This document shows, in pieces, positions 10,332-20,024 of a DNA stretch of 45,415 bases; position 1 is the stretch's first letter, and each line of letters starts with the position of its first letter. Made by a program: the position numbers and the translations under genes. The DNA is from Porphyra umbilicalis (lineage: Eukaryota; Rhodophyta; Bangiophyceae; Bangiales; Bangiaceae). The DNA lies in NCBI GenBank assembly GCA_002049455.2, contig KV919222.1:1-45415 (forward strand), written 5' to 3'. A model generated the notes under the pieces. The model saw only the letters and a list, made by a program, of their open reading frames with translations, was not told the origin of the DNA and ran no database searches.

Positions 10332-10745
10332 CTACGCCCGCTCGCCACGGATGCGGCGGGCAAGCTGAATGTCCTTGGTCATGACAGTCACACGCTTTCC
10401 GTGGATGGCGCACAGTTGAGCGTCCTGGAAGAGGCCCACCAGGTAGGCCTCGGACGCCTCCTGAAGCGCCAGTACAGCTGACGCCGAAAAGCGAGGAGAG
10501 TTGGTGTACTCCTGCGCAATCTCGCGCACCAGCCGCTGGAAGGGGAGCTTGCTGATAAGCAGCTCCCCCGACCGCTGGAATTTGCGGATGTCCCGCAGGG
10601 CGACCGTCCCAGGCCGGTAACGGCGCTTGACTGCGGCCTTGCCACCGGCCTTGGACTTGGTCGCCCGCCTGGCGGCGGCCCTGGCCAGAGAAGCCGGGGC
10701 CTTGCCGCCAGTGGACCGCCGCGCCGTCTGCTTCGTCCGCGCCAT
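10332..10745 (-). CDS. Divergent histone H3 variant (ARKS motifs lost)
   Basis: An intronless 137-codon gene (Met included) with a complete H3 histone fold: [10 protein letters not shown], then [12 protein letters not shown], then [17 protein letters not shown] and the canonical end [13 protein letters not shown]. The tail keeps the canonical first eight residues with K4, and also K14, but residue 9 is Arg (A-R-R-S for A-R-K-S). The second ARKS, around K27, reads A-A-R-R-A. K56 is Arg and the K79 site (D-F-K-T-D) reads E-Y-T-N-S. Loop 1 has normal length, which argues against a centromeric CenH3. The Lys residues equivalent to K115 and K122 are kept. It would replace H3 in nucleosomes but could not carry K9, K27 or K79 methylation. 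It lies between the two convergent Harbinger genes. The start is fixed by the conserved A-R-T-K N-terminus. Confidence 0.95.
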   Translation of the reverse strand: MARTKQTARRSTGGKAPASLARAAARRATKSKAGGKAAVKRRYRPGTVALRDIRKFQRSGELLISKLPFQRLVREIAQEYTNSPRFSASAVLALQEASEAYLVGLFQDAQLCAIHGKRVTVMTKDIQLARRIRGERA

Positions 10746-11560
10746 GGCTGGCGGGGCGCAGGTGTGGTAACCGCCACGGGTGGGGGAGGAGCGGGGGGGC
10801 AGGAGGAGGGGAGTTGAGGCGGGGTGAGGGGGGGGGCAGGTCCACGCCAGACAACAGTCAGCGCGGCCGGGCCAGGTCCCACCAACGGTAGAGGCTGGGG
10901 GCGCGGGGGGGGGGAAGGGGGGCAGGGTGCCAGGGGGGACAGGTCAACCCCAGAACACAGCCGGCGAGGCGGGGACAGGCCGCACCGCCAGTGGAGGTTG
11001 GCGGGGCGGGGATGGGGAAGGGGATGGGCAGAAGGGACGATGCTGCCGGATGACGCCGAGAGGAGATGGCTGGGATGGGCTCCTCTATACACCTGGAGTG
11101 GGTCTGCCTGGGGTGCCGTGGGTGACGGTCACGGCCACTGCCCGGCACAGACCACCTGGGCAGCACCAGAAAGCCCTCCGCGACTCAGGTTGGATGCATC
11201 AGTGGGGACATTCCATCGCCTTTGTATTGGGCTCGCAGAGTCACCCGAATCCGCCGTCTCTATGACTGGTTTCAAGCGTGGACATGTACACTTCTTCTCA
11301 TCTTCGTGAGTTCGTGTTCAATAAAGTGCGGAATGTATTGCAAGAGAAAGGAATGCTTGTCCGAAGAACCGCGCCACCCGTACGCTGACGCCCTACTCAA
11401 TGCGGGATCGTTCACCACAGATCGCCCCATCTGATCGCCCCCCCAGGGAGCGATCTTCGGATGACAAACCGCCTCCCCCCGCTCTGTGAGGGTCCCGCTG
11501 TCGCCGCCGTAGATCTCATTCGCAGCCATCCACTCGACGGCGTCATACAAACTGCGCGAC
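10746..11560 (-). promoter_or_regulatory. 5' flank and putative promoter of the H3 gene
   Basis: G-rich leader immediately upstream of the ATG. A TATA-like GTATAGAG lies on the minus strand near 11085-11095, about 345 nt upstream of the start. Nothing here was verified; a long 5' UTR or a 5' UTR intron would be needed if that box is used. An AATAAA at 11320 on the plus strand has no recognised gene. Confidence 0.3.
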
Positions 11561-12060
11561 AGCAACCAATGGGGTGTGCAGAAATGCTGTTAAACAACCA
11601 CACGGTTCAGAGCTGTGCAGTGTCAGATGTATGCACGTGTTCTTGTTGGTTCTTCATAAGTGTACGTCGGGGACCGCGTGATTTTCTGTCGTTCGCCCTC
11701 TGTGGGCATTGAAACAGCGCCGCGACAACCAATGGAACGGCTTAGACATGTTCATTGAAATTGACGGGGGGCCAAGTCTTGCTATGTATGGTACATACCA
11801 GTGGTGTGGTTGGTTCTTGAAGTTGTGTAAGTAGTCACGTGAGCTGCTGGCGACCGTCAACTGTCGGACAAGAACTTTCGAGAGCCACGATAACCAATGG
11901 GGTTACTGACAGTTGTTATTCATCAAACATGTGGTTGAAAGCCTTGCATCGATAATAGATACAGGTGTTTTGATTGGTCGTTGTCGTCATGTGAGGGATC
12001 GCATGACCATCCACACGTTCGTGACTGGCGTATCTTCTTTGAGTGACGCCATGTCATTGG
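11560..12060. repeat. Degenerate repeat of about 164 bp, at least three units
   Basis: AACCAATGG occurs at 11564, 11727 and 11892 (spacings 163 and 165). Within each interval a TTGGTTCTT-like word (TTGATTGGTCG in the third) follows at about the same offset. The rest is strongly diverged. This AT-richer block is upstream of the H3 gene. The CCAAT words could also be promoter elements. Confidence 0.45.
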
Positions 12061-12148
12061 ACTGTGTCATCGTCAGCACCTTATGTGGCAATGAATTGTT
12101 TGTGCGGGATTTTTGTGACGAGCGATAACGGCAGAAGCAAGTTTATTA

Positions 12149-12553
12149 ATGCGGTCCATGGGCAGCGTGTCGAGCCACAAGATCTTGCGAAGCTCGCACG
12201 CGCAATCATCTTGCGGCTCTTCGCACGAAAGCCTCCCCACCGCAGGCCGCCCTGCCCACGTTGCTGCTACCCGCAATCCTGCCCCGCCCGCGCTCCCGAG
12301 CCGCCACCGCCAGCAATCTCTGAAGCCTGGTCGCCTGGAGCCGCTCCGCCGCCGCGGCGCGGGCGCTGCGTACCCTCGCGCCGCCGCACGTGCGCTCGCC
12401 GCCAGCTGGACTCCGCAAGCGCAGTGGGCGGCGTCGCTGGCGGCCAAGTGCGCCATGTGCGGCGAAGGCGACGGCAGCAGCTGCGGCGGCGGCTGTGACG
12501 GCGGCAGCAGCGACGGCGGCAAAGGCGGCGGCGGCGGCGGCCGCGGCGGCGGG

Positions 12554-12596
<43 letters not shown>

Positions 12597-12698
12597 TCAG
12601 CGGTGGCGGGGGCGGCGGCGGCGGCGTCGGCGGTGGCGGGGGCGGCGGCGGCGGCGGCGGCAGCCATGGCAGTGGTGGCGGCGGTGACGGCGGGGGCA

Positions 12699-12729
<31 letters not shown>

Positions 12730-12821
12730 CGGGGGCAGCGGCGGCGGCGGCGGTGGCGGCAGGGGCGGCGTTGGCCGTGGCGGTGGTGGCAGCGGTGGCG
12801 GCGGGGGCAGCGGCGGGGGCA

Positions 12822-12853
<32 letters not shown>

Positions 12854-12920
12854 GGCGGCGGGGGCGGCGTTGGCCATGGCGGTGGTGGCAGCGGTGGCGG
12901 CGGGGGCAGCGGCGGGGGCA

Positions 12921-12951
<31 letters not shown>

Positions 12952-13445
12952 CGGGGGCGGCGTTGGCCGTGGCGGTGGTGGCAGCGGTGGCGGCGGGGGC
13001 AGCGGCGGGGGCAGTGGCGGCAGCGGCGGCGGCGGCGGTGGCGGCGGGGGCGGCGTTGGCCGTGGCGGTGGTGGCAGCGGTGGCGGCGGGGGCAGCGGCG
13101 GGGGCAGCGGCGGCGACGGCGGCGGCGGCGGTGGCGGCGGGGGCAGCGGCGGCGGCGGCGGTGGCGGCAGGGGCGGCGTTGGCCGTGGCGGTGGTGGCAG
13201 CGGTGGCGGCGGGGGCAGCGGCGGGGGCAGCGGGGGCGACGGCGGCGGCGGCGGGGGCAGCGGCGGCGGCGGCGTCGGCGGAGGTGGCGGCGGGGGCGGC
13301 GTTGGCCGTGGCGGTGGTGGCTGCGGTGGCGGCGAGGGCAGCGGCGGGGGCAGCGGCGGCGGCGGCGGCGGTGGCGGTGGCGGCAGGGGCGGCATTGGCC
13401 GTGGCGGTGGTGGCAGCGGTGGCGGCGGGGGCAGCGGCGGGGGCA

Positions 13446-13476
<31 letters not shown>

Positions 13477-13934
13477 CGGGGGCGGCGTTGGCCGTGGCGG
13501 TGGTGGCAGCGGTGGCGGCGGGGGCAGTGGCGGGGGCAGCGGCGGCGGCGGCGGCGGCGGTGGCGGCGGGGGCAGCGGCGGCGGCGGCGGCGGCGGCGAC
13601 GACAGCGGCGGCCCGCTGCCGCTGCGTGCCACCTCCGTGCCGACCCCCTCGGTGGCTGCTGCTGTGCAGCCGTCGCCTAGCCTCCTGCCGCCGCACCTGC
13701 ACTCGCCGACAGCCTCGACGCCGCCCAAGCGCAGTGGGCGGCGTCGGTGGCGGTCAACGGCGGCGGAGGAAGCAGCTGTGGTGGCGGCTGCAACGGCGGC
13801 TGCGAAGGCGGCAGCGGCGACGGCGGCGGGGGCGGCGGTGGCGGTGCGGGCGGCGGCGGGGGCGGCGGCGATGGGGGCGGCGGCGAAGGTGGGGCGGCGG
13901 CGGGGGCGGCGGCGGGGACGGGGGCGGCGGCGGG

Positions 13935-13965
<31 letters not shown>

Positions 13966-13970
13966 TTGGC

Positions 13971-14001
<31 letters not shown>

Positions 14002-14170
14002 ACCCGCCGTCGGGCGCTGCGCGGCCACCGGCGCGGGAGCCGCGAGCGCCAGCATGACCACGGGTTGCCACCGTGTGGAGGCCGCGGCGGGCCGGCGCGG
14101 GCGGCCCTCACGACGGCGACGACCGCGGCCGAGGCAGCCCGGGGGATCCCCCGCCGGACCCGTCGGCTAG
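12149..14170 (+). repeat. GGC microsatellite with higher-order units; possible poly-glycine reading frame
   Basis: From 12520 to 13610 the sequence is almost purely GGC with GGT/GGG/AGC variants. A marker word GTTGGCCGTGGCGGTGGTGG (one base varying) recurs about every 93-122 bp, roughly eight times. Flanking it at 12421 and 13731 is a direct repeat, CGCAGTGGGCGGCGTCG. In one plus-strand frame it reads Q-A-Q-W-A-A-S followed by G-S-S-C-G-G-G-C near 12470; the matching words near 13775 lie in a shifted frame. The plus strand encodes poly-Gly (673 codons from 12149) and the minus strand poly-Pro (662 codons). A glycine-rich wall protein or hydroxyproline-rich protein are both conceivable, but neither can be supported from sequence alone. 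Confidence 0.7.
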
Positions 14171-14221
14171 TCACTCCGAGTTAGCGGCGCTGGGGGCCTC
14201 CCGCCATTCGAACGATCGTAG

Positions 14222-14302
14222 CAAAGGTGTGTAGGAAAAAAAACCCTGCCCAGCGGGAAAAAAAAACCTTTGTGTCTACTCTACTACGCCCTACATCGCG
14301 TC
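14222..14302 (-). repeat. Right copy of the shared inverted 3' flank
   Basis: Reverse complement of the layout at 6677-6757: CAAAGG, nine T, CCC, short spacer, GGG, eight T, CCTACAC. It begins right after the inferred transposase stop at 14301. The two copies face each other and bound the 7.5-kb interior that contains the H3 gene. Confidence 0.75.
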
Positions 14303-15886
14303 ACCCAATGTACGGGGCAAGCAGTTCGCCTCGGTCGCGATAAATGTCCGCGGTCAGGTCAGCTCGCAGGCGCTCGTTCTCCTGCACATTCTGCGTCTCA
14401 GCCCAAGCATCAAAAATGGCAGCCATGCCAGCGGCAGGCGGGTGGGCGACGGGATTAAGAGCAGGGGGCGCGTTGCCGACGGCGTCAATGTTATCCATTG
14501 CCGCAGCGACGCCGCTGACGCCACCGCCAGGTGCTGGAGCCCCGGCGGCAGCAATAACACCGCCGACGCCACCGGGACTGCCGCCGCCAGGTGCAACTGC
14601 CCCGGCGGCAGCAATGCCGCCAGCTGGTGTCCCACCGCTCTTTCCTTCCCCCCATCTGACCCGCCGCCAGCATCGCCACCTACGCCACAGTTAGTCCCAC
14701 CATCACCCCCCACCGCACGTCGACGGCGACTCAAAAAGTTGCTACGTCGACTCTCCACACACATGTTATGCAGAATGCAAATGGCCTTGTAGGTCGTCAC
14801 TAGCTGCGACACAGAGCGGTAGCGCCCAGGGTGGAGCGCAACGTGAAAGCGCTTCATCAATACGCCAAACAGCCGCTCCACGTCCTTTCGGATGGCCTCT
14901 TGGAGGCGGTTGAACGTCGTCTGCTCCTCGGTGGACGGCTTGGGGTGTGGCGACATCAGAAAAGCGTAGCGCGGGTAAATCCCGTCGACAAGGTAGTAGG
15001 GTAGCGTGCGGGTGCGGCCATTGATAGTAAAGGGCGTGCCGCGAGGCGGCCACCTGCCGCCAGTGACGTCCAGGTACAGCGGCGACTGCTGCATGACGTT
15101 GATGTCGTTCAGACTGCCGGGGGCCCCAACAAACAGGTGCCACACCCACAGGTCCTCGTCACACACAGCTTCTACGACGATGCCCCGCTTGCCCTTGCGA
15201 CTCTGGTACGCCCCCGCCATCCCCGTCGGGCACTGGTGCCACTCCCAGTGGCAACAGTCGAGGGAGCCCATGCACCCCGGCATCCCGCGTTCCTTGTTGC
15301 GCTCCATAATGGTGTTGAGCTCGTCTTGGTTCGGTCGTCGCAGGTAGGTAGGTCCCCATCGCTTGACAATAAACTCCATCAGCAACTTGGTCGACTCGGC
15401 GATCACCGTCCGGGACAGGCGCACGTACTCGTCCGCTCGGTCGGCCGCCTCGCCGTAGGCGATCACTCGAAAGGCAGCCACTACCTTCTGCAGAGGATGC
15501 GCTTGCAGCTTGCCCGTCGCATTAATGCGTTGTTGGAAGAAAGGCTCGTCCTTAACAGCCAAATAGATACGCCGAAAGACGGCGCGGGGGACACGGAACC
15601 GCGTCTCAAAGTCCCGGTCATCGTAGATAGGGAGCACACCGCCAACACCGAAGTAGTCTCGCAAAATGGCGTGCACACCGGCCGCAAAGTCGCGGCGCTT
15701 GTTGCCACGGCGCCCCGCGGTGGAGCCACGATAAAGCCACCGTCGCGCGATGCGCTTGGCGCGCGCGCGTCGGCGCACCGCCATGAGCACATTGACGTGC
15801 GCCTGCACCACAGCAGCAACGTCCGCGCCGTCGTCCTCGGCCAGCAGGGCGGCGGTGGCCGAGACCTCCTCCTCCTGGACGTCCAT
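14301..15886 (-). CDS. PIF/Harbinger DDE transposase (plant-transposon family)
   Basis: The strongest mobile-element gene here. From the ATG at 15886 the order is: an acidic N-terminus, a basic helix-rich region, F-E-T-R-F-R-V-P-R-A-V-F, then the catalytic core. The first Asp is in G-S-L-D-C-C-H-W-E-W. Next come G-S-L-N-D-I-N-V-M and Y-L-V-D-G-I-Y-P, and the catalytic Glu is in K-D-V-E-R-L-F-G-V-L. A closing I-L-H-N-M follows. This matches the DDE_Tnp_4 / plant transposon protein (PF04827) group. The enzyme cuts and pastes the element with its Myb-like partner. The uninterrupted frame runs to 14354 with an odd Leu-rich tail. A neighbouring frame ending at 14301 carries a family-like C-terminus (E-R-L-R-A-D-L). 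A single frame change near the six-G run at 14648-14653 would join them, so this copy may be frameshifted, or the base call may be wrong there. Confidence 0.92.
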
Positions 15887-16549
15887 ACGGAAAGCAGGGA
15901 CGCACACCACCGGACCCCGTGGGGGGCGGGGTGGGAATGGGGAAGAACAGCAGGGGCGCCTGGTGCGACGTGGAAATGGAGGAGGGGGGGAGGAGGGGGG
16001 ACGAGCGGTGCGAGCAGCGCGCGTGCCCAGCGAGATCGAGGAGGGGGGGGGAGTGGGATGGAGCCCAGCCGTGAGAGCAGAGCGCGTGGCCGGCGCGATG
16101 GGGGAGGGGCCGCGTCGGCCGTGCTCACGGGTGTGGTGGGTGGACGAAAATCGGCGGCGGCGGGATGGGGGTGACGACGGCGGTGGCAAGCAGCGGGCGG
16201 CCCGTGCCGTCCTCTGAATGGCGTGCCCGGCCGACCACTGCGGACAGCCACCCCAGCCCACCCCCCCACTGCAGATGCACGCCGAGATGCCCCGCCACCA
16301 CCCCCCCCAGGCAGCGCTCGTGCGGGCGCCCCCGGCCACTGATGCACGGTGGCTGGGCGGCCACCCCCCTTCAAACGGTGCCGATCGCGGCCCCCGCCAT
16401 CCAGGCGCGACCGTTCAGGCTGCAGGACCCCCTCAGGCTCCTGTCAGGGCGCCCCAATAGCTGTAGCACAGCGACCGGCCCAATCTCGCCCCTCCACGCG
16501 GCGCTGTCGACGGCCCGCGCCGCCCTCGTGAAACGACCACCCTCCACGA
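15887..16549. other. 5' flank of the transposase gene
   Basis: G-rich plus strand (C-rich minus strand). The transposase frame remains open upstream to about 16339, but the translation there is Pro/Ser/Arg low complexity, so I place the start at 15886. One terminus of the Harbinger element should lie in or beyond this stretch; I could not identify an inverted terminal repeat. Confidence 0.4.
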
Positions 16550-16798
16550 GGGCTCCCAGAGAGGCCCTCCGCAGGCGCAGCTCACCTGGGTTGACAGCCC
16601 CTCCCCTCTCAGATTGCTCTGTGAGCGATGCGTGGGAGCCACGCAGGCGCAAAAAGATCCAACGCGCTTCCCTCTGTGCATGCCGTGACAAAATATCTGG
16701 CGAGAGCCGTGAACCCGCTTTCGAGAGGAGTGGTCCAGATCGACAATTTCTAGTTTCTGAATGACTGTGAAAAACCGGGGCTGATCGTGGACCCACAC
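16550..16798 (-). pseudogene. Possible remnant of a Tc5/pogo-like transposase N-terminus
   Basis: One frame reads F-F-T-V-I-Q-K-L-E-I-V, resembling the first helix of CENP-B/pogo/Tc5 helix-turn-helix domains. The adjacent frame continues with W-I-F-L-R-L-R and, later, N-P-G-E-L-R-L, an order typical of that domain. The two pieces are out of frame and no catalytic domain follows. This is weak evidence. Confidence 0.25.
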
Positions 16799-16865
16799 GT
16801 TGCTCGCTTAAGCGTGCTATCTTCTATACTATTTCGAATCGTTCGACCAATGAGAGAGCATAGAA

Positions 16866-17037
16866 GAATGGGGTCGGCTTCGGTCCGACCCCATTTCCGG
16901 TCGGGAATGGGGTCGGTCCGGCACGGGCCCCATTTCTGAAAGCAACATATGCGTTGTACTTACGTCATTTGCTTTGGGCGAAATGATGCCTAAATGGGGT
17001 CGGAGACGTTGATGCGGGAGCGTTCCGGCCCCATTTC
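16866..17037. repeat. Three hairpins with AATGGGG/CCCCATT arms
   Basis: Arms of 11 bp at 16867-16877 and 16885-16895 (AATGGGGTCGG and its exact complement). A second hairpin has arms at 16906-16912 and 16928-16934. A longer imperfect one has arms at 16992-17008 and 17021-17036. The same arms occur at 2697-2741. The cluster lies between the transposon block and the EH gene. Confidence 0.7.
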
Positions 17038-17550
17038 CTTAATAATGAGACACGTTTGCGCCACGTTGCGCCACGTTTCGCAAATATGACTTGGGGCCGA
17101 CGTTGCAGGGTTTGCTCTCAGAAGATGCTCGTGACGCTCTCGTCTATCTTTCGTCGTGTGAAAACGGTTTTGTCGTTTCGCAAGTCCAGGGTGTTTTCGC
17201 GAACGCGCTTTCAGTCATCAGATTCCGGAAGATTCCGCGCCTGTCTCTGCCGCGCTGCAACCTGCTGTCGCGCGTCTCCGACGCGCGCCTTCGAAGGCGC
17301 CCGCCCCATCCTCGCCCGAGCCCCCATCATACCGCGGCGTTCGCGGTGTGTCCGCCTGCCTCGTCGGCACCGCTGTCGGCCAGTGTTGAGGGGATCGGCG
17401 GCGTCGCGGGTGGTGGCCTGCCGGGCACGCATTTCGCGAGTCAGACGGCAGCGGAGCGGCTGAGCGCATAGACCTCTGCCGGCGTCGGCACCACGCCGAC
17501 CCTTGATCACCTCTGCGGGCGGTTGTCCCCTCGCCCCGTCCCCTGGCACC
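17038..17550. other. 5' flank of the EH-domain gene
   Basis: AT-richer for the first 150 bp, then GC-rich. No TATA box is convincing. It contains short open frames without domains and presumably holds the promoter and 5' UTR of the EH-domain gene. Confidence 0.4.
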
Positions 17551-20024
17551 ATGTATGGGCAGCCGGGTGGCTTTGGCGGCGGTGGCATGTATCCTGGCGG
17601 GGGCATGATGGGTCCCCCTCCGCAGGGGCCGCCGGCCAGCAGCGACGGTGTCGCCGGCGCGTACGGCGGGTATGGGGGCGGCGGCGGCGCGCCGCCAATG
17701 GGCGCGCAGATGGGCGCGCAGATGGGCGCCAACGGGTTGTACATGGCGCCCGCGCCCGACGGGCCACCGCAGCATGGTACGTAGGGGGCTGGGGAGTGCT
17801 GACGTGGATGAGGGGGCAAGAGAGATGCTGGCTTGTTGGTGGGGAAGGGTGGCGTTTTCGAGCGGCTGTTGACATCTTGTTTTGTGTTGCGGGGTTGCTC
17901 GCCGCTGCTTGCGTTCACTTCCGTGGGTTTGAATGTCTTTTCTGACCTCTGCTGCGTCGTTTGCCCCCCCCGACAGAGGCCCAGCAGTACCTGCGTCTCA
18001 ACGTCGCGGAGGAACTCAAGTACTCTGAGCTCTGGAACGAGGCGTCTCCTGATGGCACCCCCATTGGTGGCGCCGCCGCCGTCGCCTTCCTCTCCCGCGC
18101 GTCCCGCGTCTCCCGCTCGCAGCTGCGGCTCATCTGGTCCATTGCGGACCACACCAAGGCCGGCTCGCTGGACCGGGACACCTTCTTCATCGCCCTGCGG
18201 CTGGTTGCGCTCGGCCAGCGGGGTGCCGACATCTCTGTCAATGGCCTCCGGTCGTTTGCGGGCCTCCACCTGGTGCCGGACATTGCGCCGGCGCCGGCGC
18301 CGGCGGCTCCCCAAGAGCCCCCGTCTCCGTCGCCCGGCGGCAGCGGCGGCATGCCCGGCGGGTTTTCGTGGACGATCGAGCCGGCAGAAGCCGAAAAGTA
18401 CGACGCCTTCTTTGCCAACCTCGACGCCAAACGCACTGGCTACGTGACGGGGGCGGCAGCGGGCCCCTTCTTCGGCGGCAGCGGCCTCCCACGGCCGGTA
18501 CTCAAGCGCGTTTGGCAGCTGGCCGACGTGCGCCACGACGGGCGGTTGGACCGCTCCCAGTTCCGCGTCGGCATCCACCTGGTGACCGCCCTCCGCACCC
18601 AAAAGCTGACGCTGGAAGCGCTGCCGCCGGTGCTCGACCCAGAGGGGTCCACCTGGGTGCGCGTCCGGGGGGAGGAGCCGCCGCCGCGGCCACCGACGGC
18701 GGGGACGATGCCGTCGTTGCCAGCGGGGGGCGGCGGCAGCCTCCTGGACGGGGGGGGGAGCCTCCTCGACGGGCCGGGGCTGGGGGCGGCGACGCCGCGG
18801 GGGCCGCCGCCCCAGGCGGGCGGCGCGGACCTGCTCGGCATGGGCGGCGGCGGTGGCGGTGGTGGGGCGGGTAATGGCGGCGGCGACGCGCGGGCGTCGT
18901 GGCAGGAAAACCCCGACACTCTACGGGAGGACCTGCGGGCGACCAAAATGGAGGCTGCCCGTGCCAAACAGCAGCTCGAAGCGATGCAAGCGCAAATGGC
19001 GGCGATGCAAATGGCGATGCAGCAGCAGGCGCAGGGCGGGGGCGGGGGGGCGCCGCCCCCGCCGGCACCGTCAACCCCGCGGGGGGCCGCGGACGGCGAC
19101 TTGTTTGGCTTGGGCGACGGGGGGGGCGGCGGTGGTGGGGGCGGTGGCATGGGCGGGATGGGCGGTATGGGCGGGCCGGGTGGCGGCGGCATGGGCGGCG
19201 GCGGCATGATGGGGGGTGGCGGCATGATGGGAGGCGGCGGCATGATGGGCGGGGGTGGTGCCATGGGCACTGGCGGAATGGGCGGCGGTGCCGGTGGCAT
19301 GCCCAGGGGCATGCCCATGGGCGGCGGCGGCGGCGGGATGGGTGGTGGCGGATTTGGCGGCCCCCCCCCACCCGGCTCAGCGGCCTCCCCCCGCCCCCCC
19401 CCCCCGGGTCCCCCGCCGCCCGGGCCGTCTGCGCGCTCCTCTGGGGGCTTTGGGGAGCCCAGCTACGACGACCGCTACGCCTACTCCTCGGCCGGCAGCC
19501 GCGGCGGCAGCAGCAGCGTCGGCCGCGCAACGTCCCCCCGCGCCGCGCCACCGCCGCCGCAGCCGCCGCCGCCGGCGGGCGCGCCCCCCCCCGCGGCTGG
19601 CATGCCGGTTGTCCCCCCCGCCGCCGCCGCCGCGGCGCGGTCGGCCAAGTCCCTCCTCGGTGGCGCCGCGCGGGCAGCGGCGGGCGCCGCCCGCACGGCG
19701 GCGGCGGGCACCAAATCCGCAGCGGGCGCGGGCTTGGCCAAGGCCAAGAGCAGCGGCGGGGGGGGGCGGGCACCGGCGCCCGCGCCGGCGGCTGTGGCGG
19801 CGGCGGCGGCGGCGCGGGCGGCGGATTCGGACAGCGTCAGCAGCGACGATGACTTTTGGGGGTCCGACGATGAGTTTGGGGGGGGGGGGGGCGGTGGCGG
19901 CGGTGGCGGCGGCGGCGGGCGGGGTGGCGTCCCTGCGGGGGGGGCAAGAGCACCCGCACCCGCGGCGGCGGCGCCGAAGGCGACGGGCACGGGCGGGGGG
20001 TTGGACGACGACTGGGCGTTTTGA
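17551..20024 (+). CDS. EH-domain endocytic scaffold protein (Eps15/Pan1-like), two exons
   Basis: Exons 17551-17776 and 17977-20024 give 757 residues. Exon 1 is Gly/Met/Pro-rich. Two EH (Eps15 homology) domains follow, near residues 90-167 and 208-290. Both show the EF-hand-like pattern: L-D-R-D-T-F-F-I-A-L in the first, L-A-D-V-x-H-D-G-R-L-D-R-S-Q-F in the second. EH domains bind Asn-Pro-Phe peptides of endocytic adaptors. A Met/Gln/Ala coiled coil lies at about 390-428, then a Gly-Gly-Met repeat region at about 464-539 and a disordered Pro/Ala/Gly tail. Near the C-terminus are D-D-D-F-W and a terminal D-D-D-W-A-F, acidic-aromatic motifs of the kind recognised by clathrin-adaptor ear domains (my inference). 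The ATG at 17551 has ACC before it; an in-frame ATG at 17503 is an alternative. It converges with importin alpha. Confidence 0.9.
17777..17976 (+). other. Intron of the EH-domain gene (200 nt)
   Basis: Donor GTACGT after CATG; acceptor CCCCCCCCGACAG before AGGCCCAG. Removal joins a split Glu codon and restores one frame from the Gly/Met-rich exon into the first EH domain. Without splicing the frame meets a TAG seven bases into the intron. Confidence 0.9.

Noticed and set aside
10332..10745. Centromeric CenH3 assignment for the H3 gene
   Set aside because: Loop 1 is of canonical length and the N-tail begins like canonical H3. CenH3 usually has a longer loop 1 and an unrelated tail.
8608..10854. 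Long frames across the G-run minisatellite
   Set aside because: Poly-Pro/Gly/Arg translations of a DNA repeat; no domain and frame-independent.
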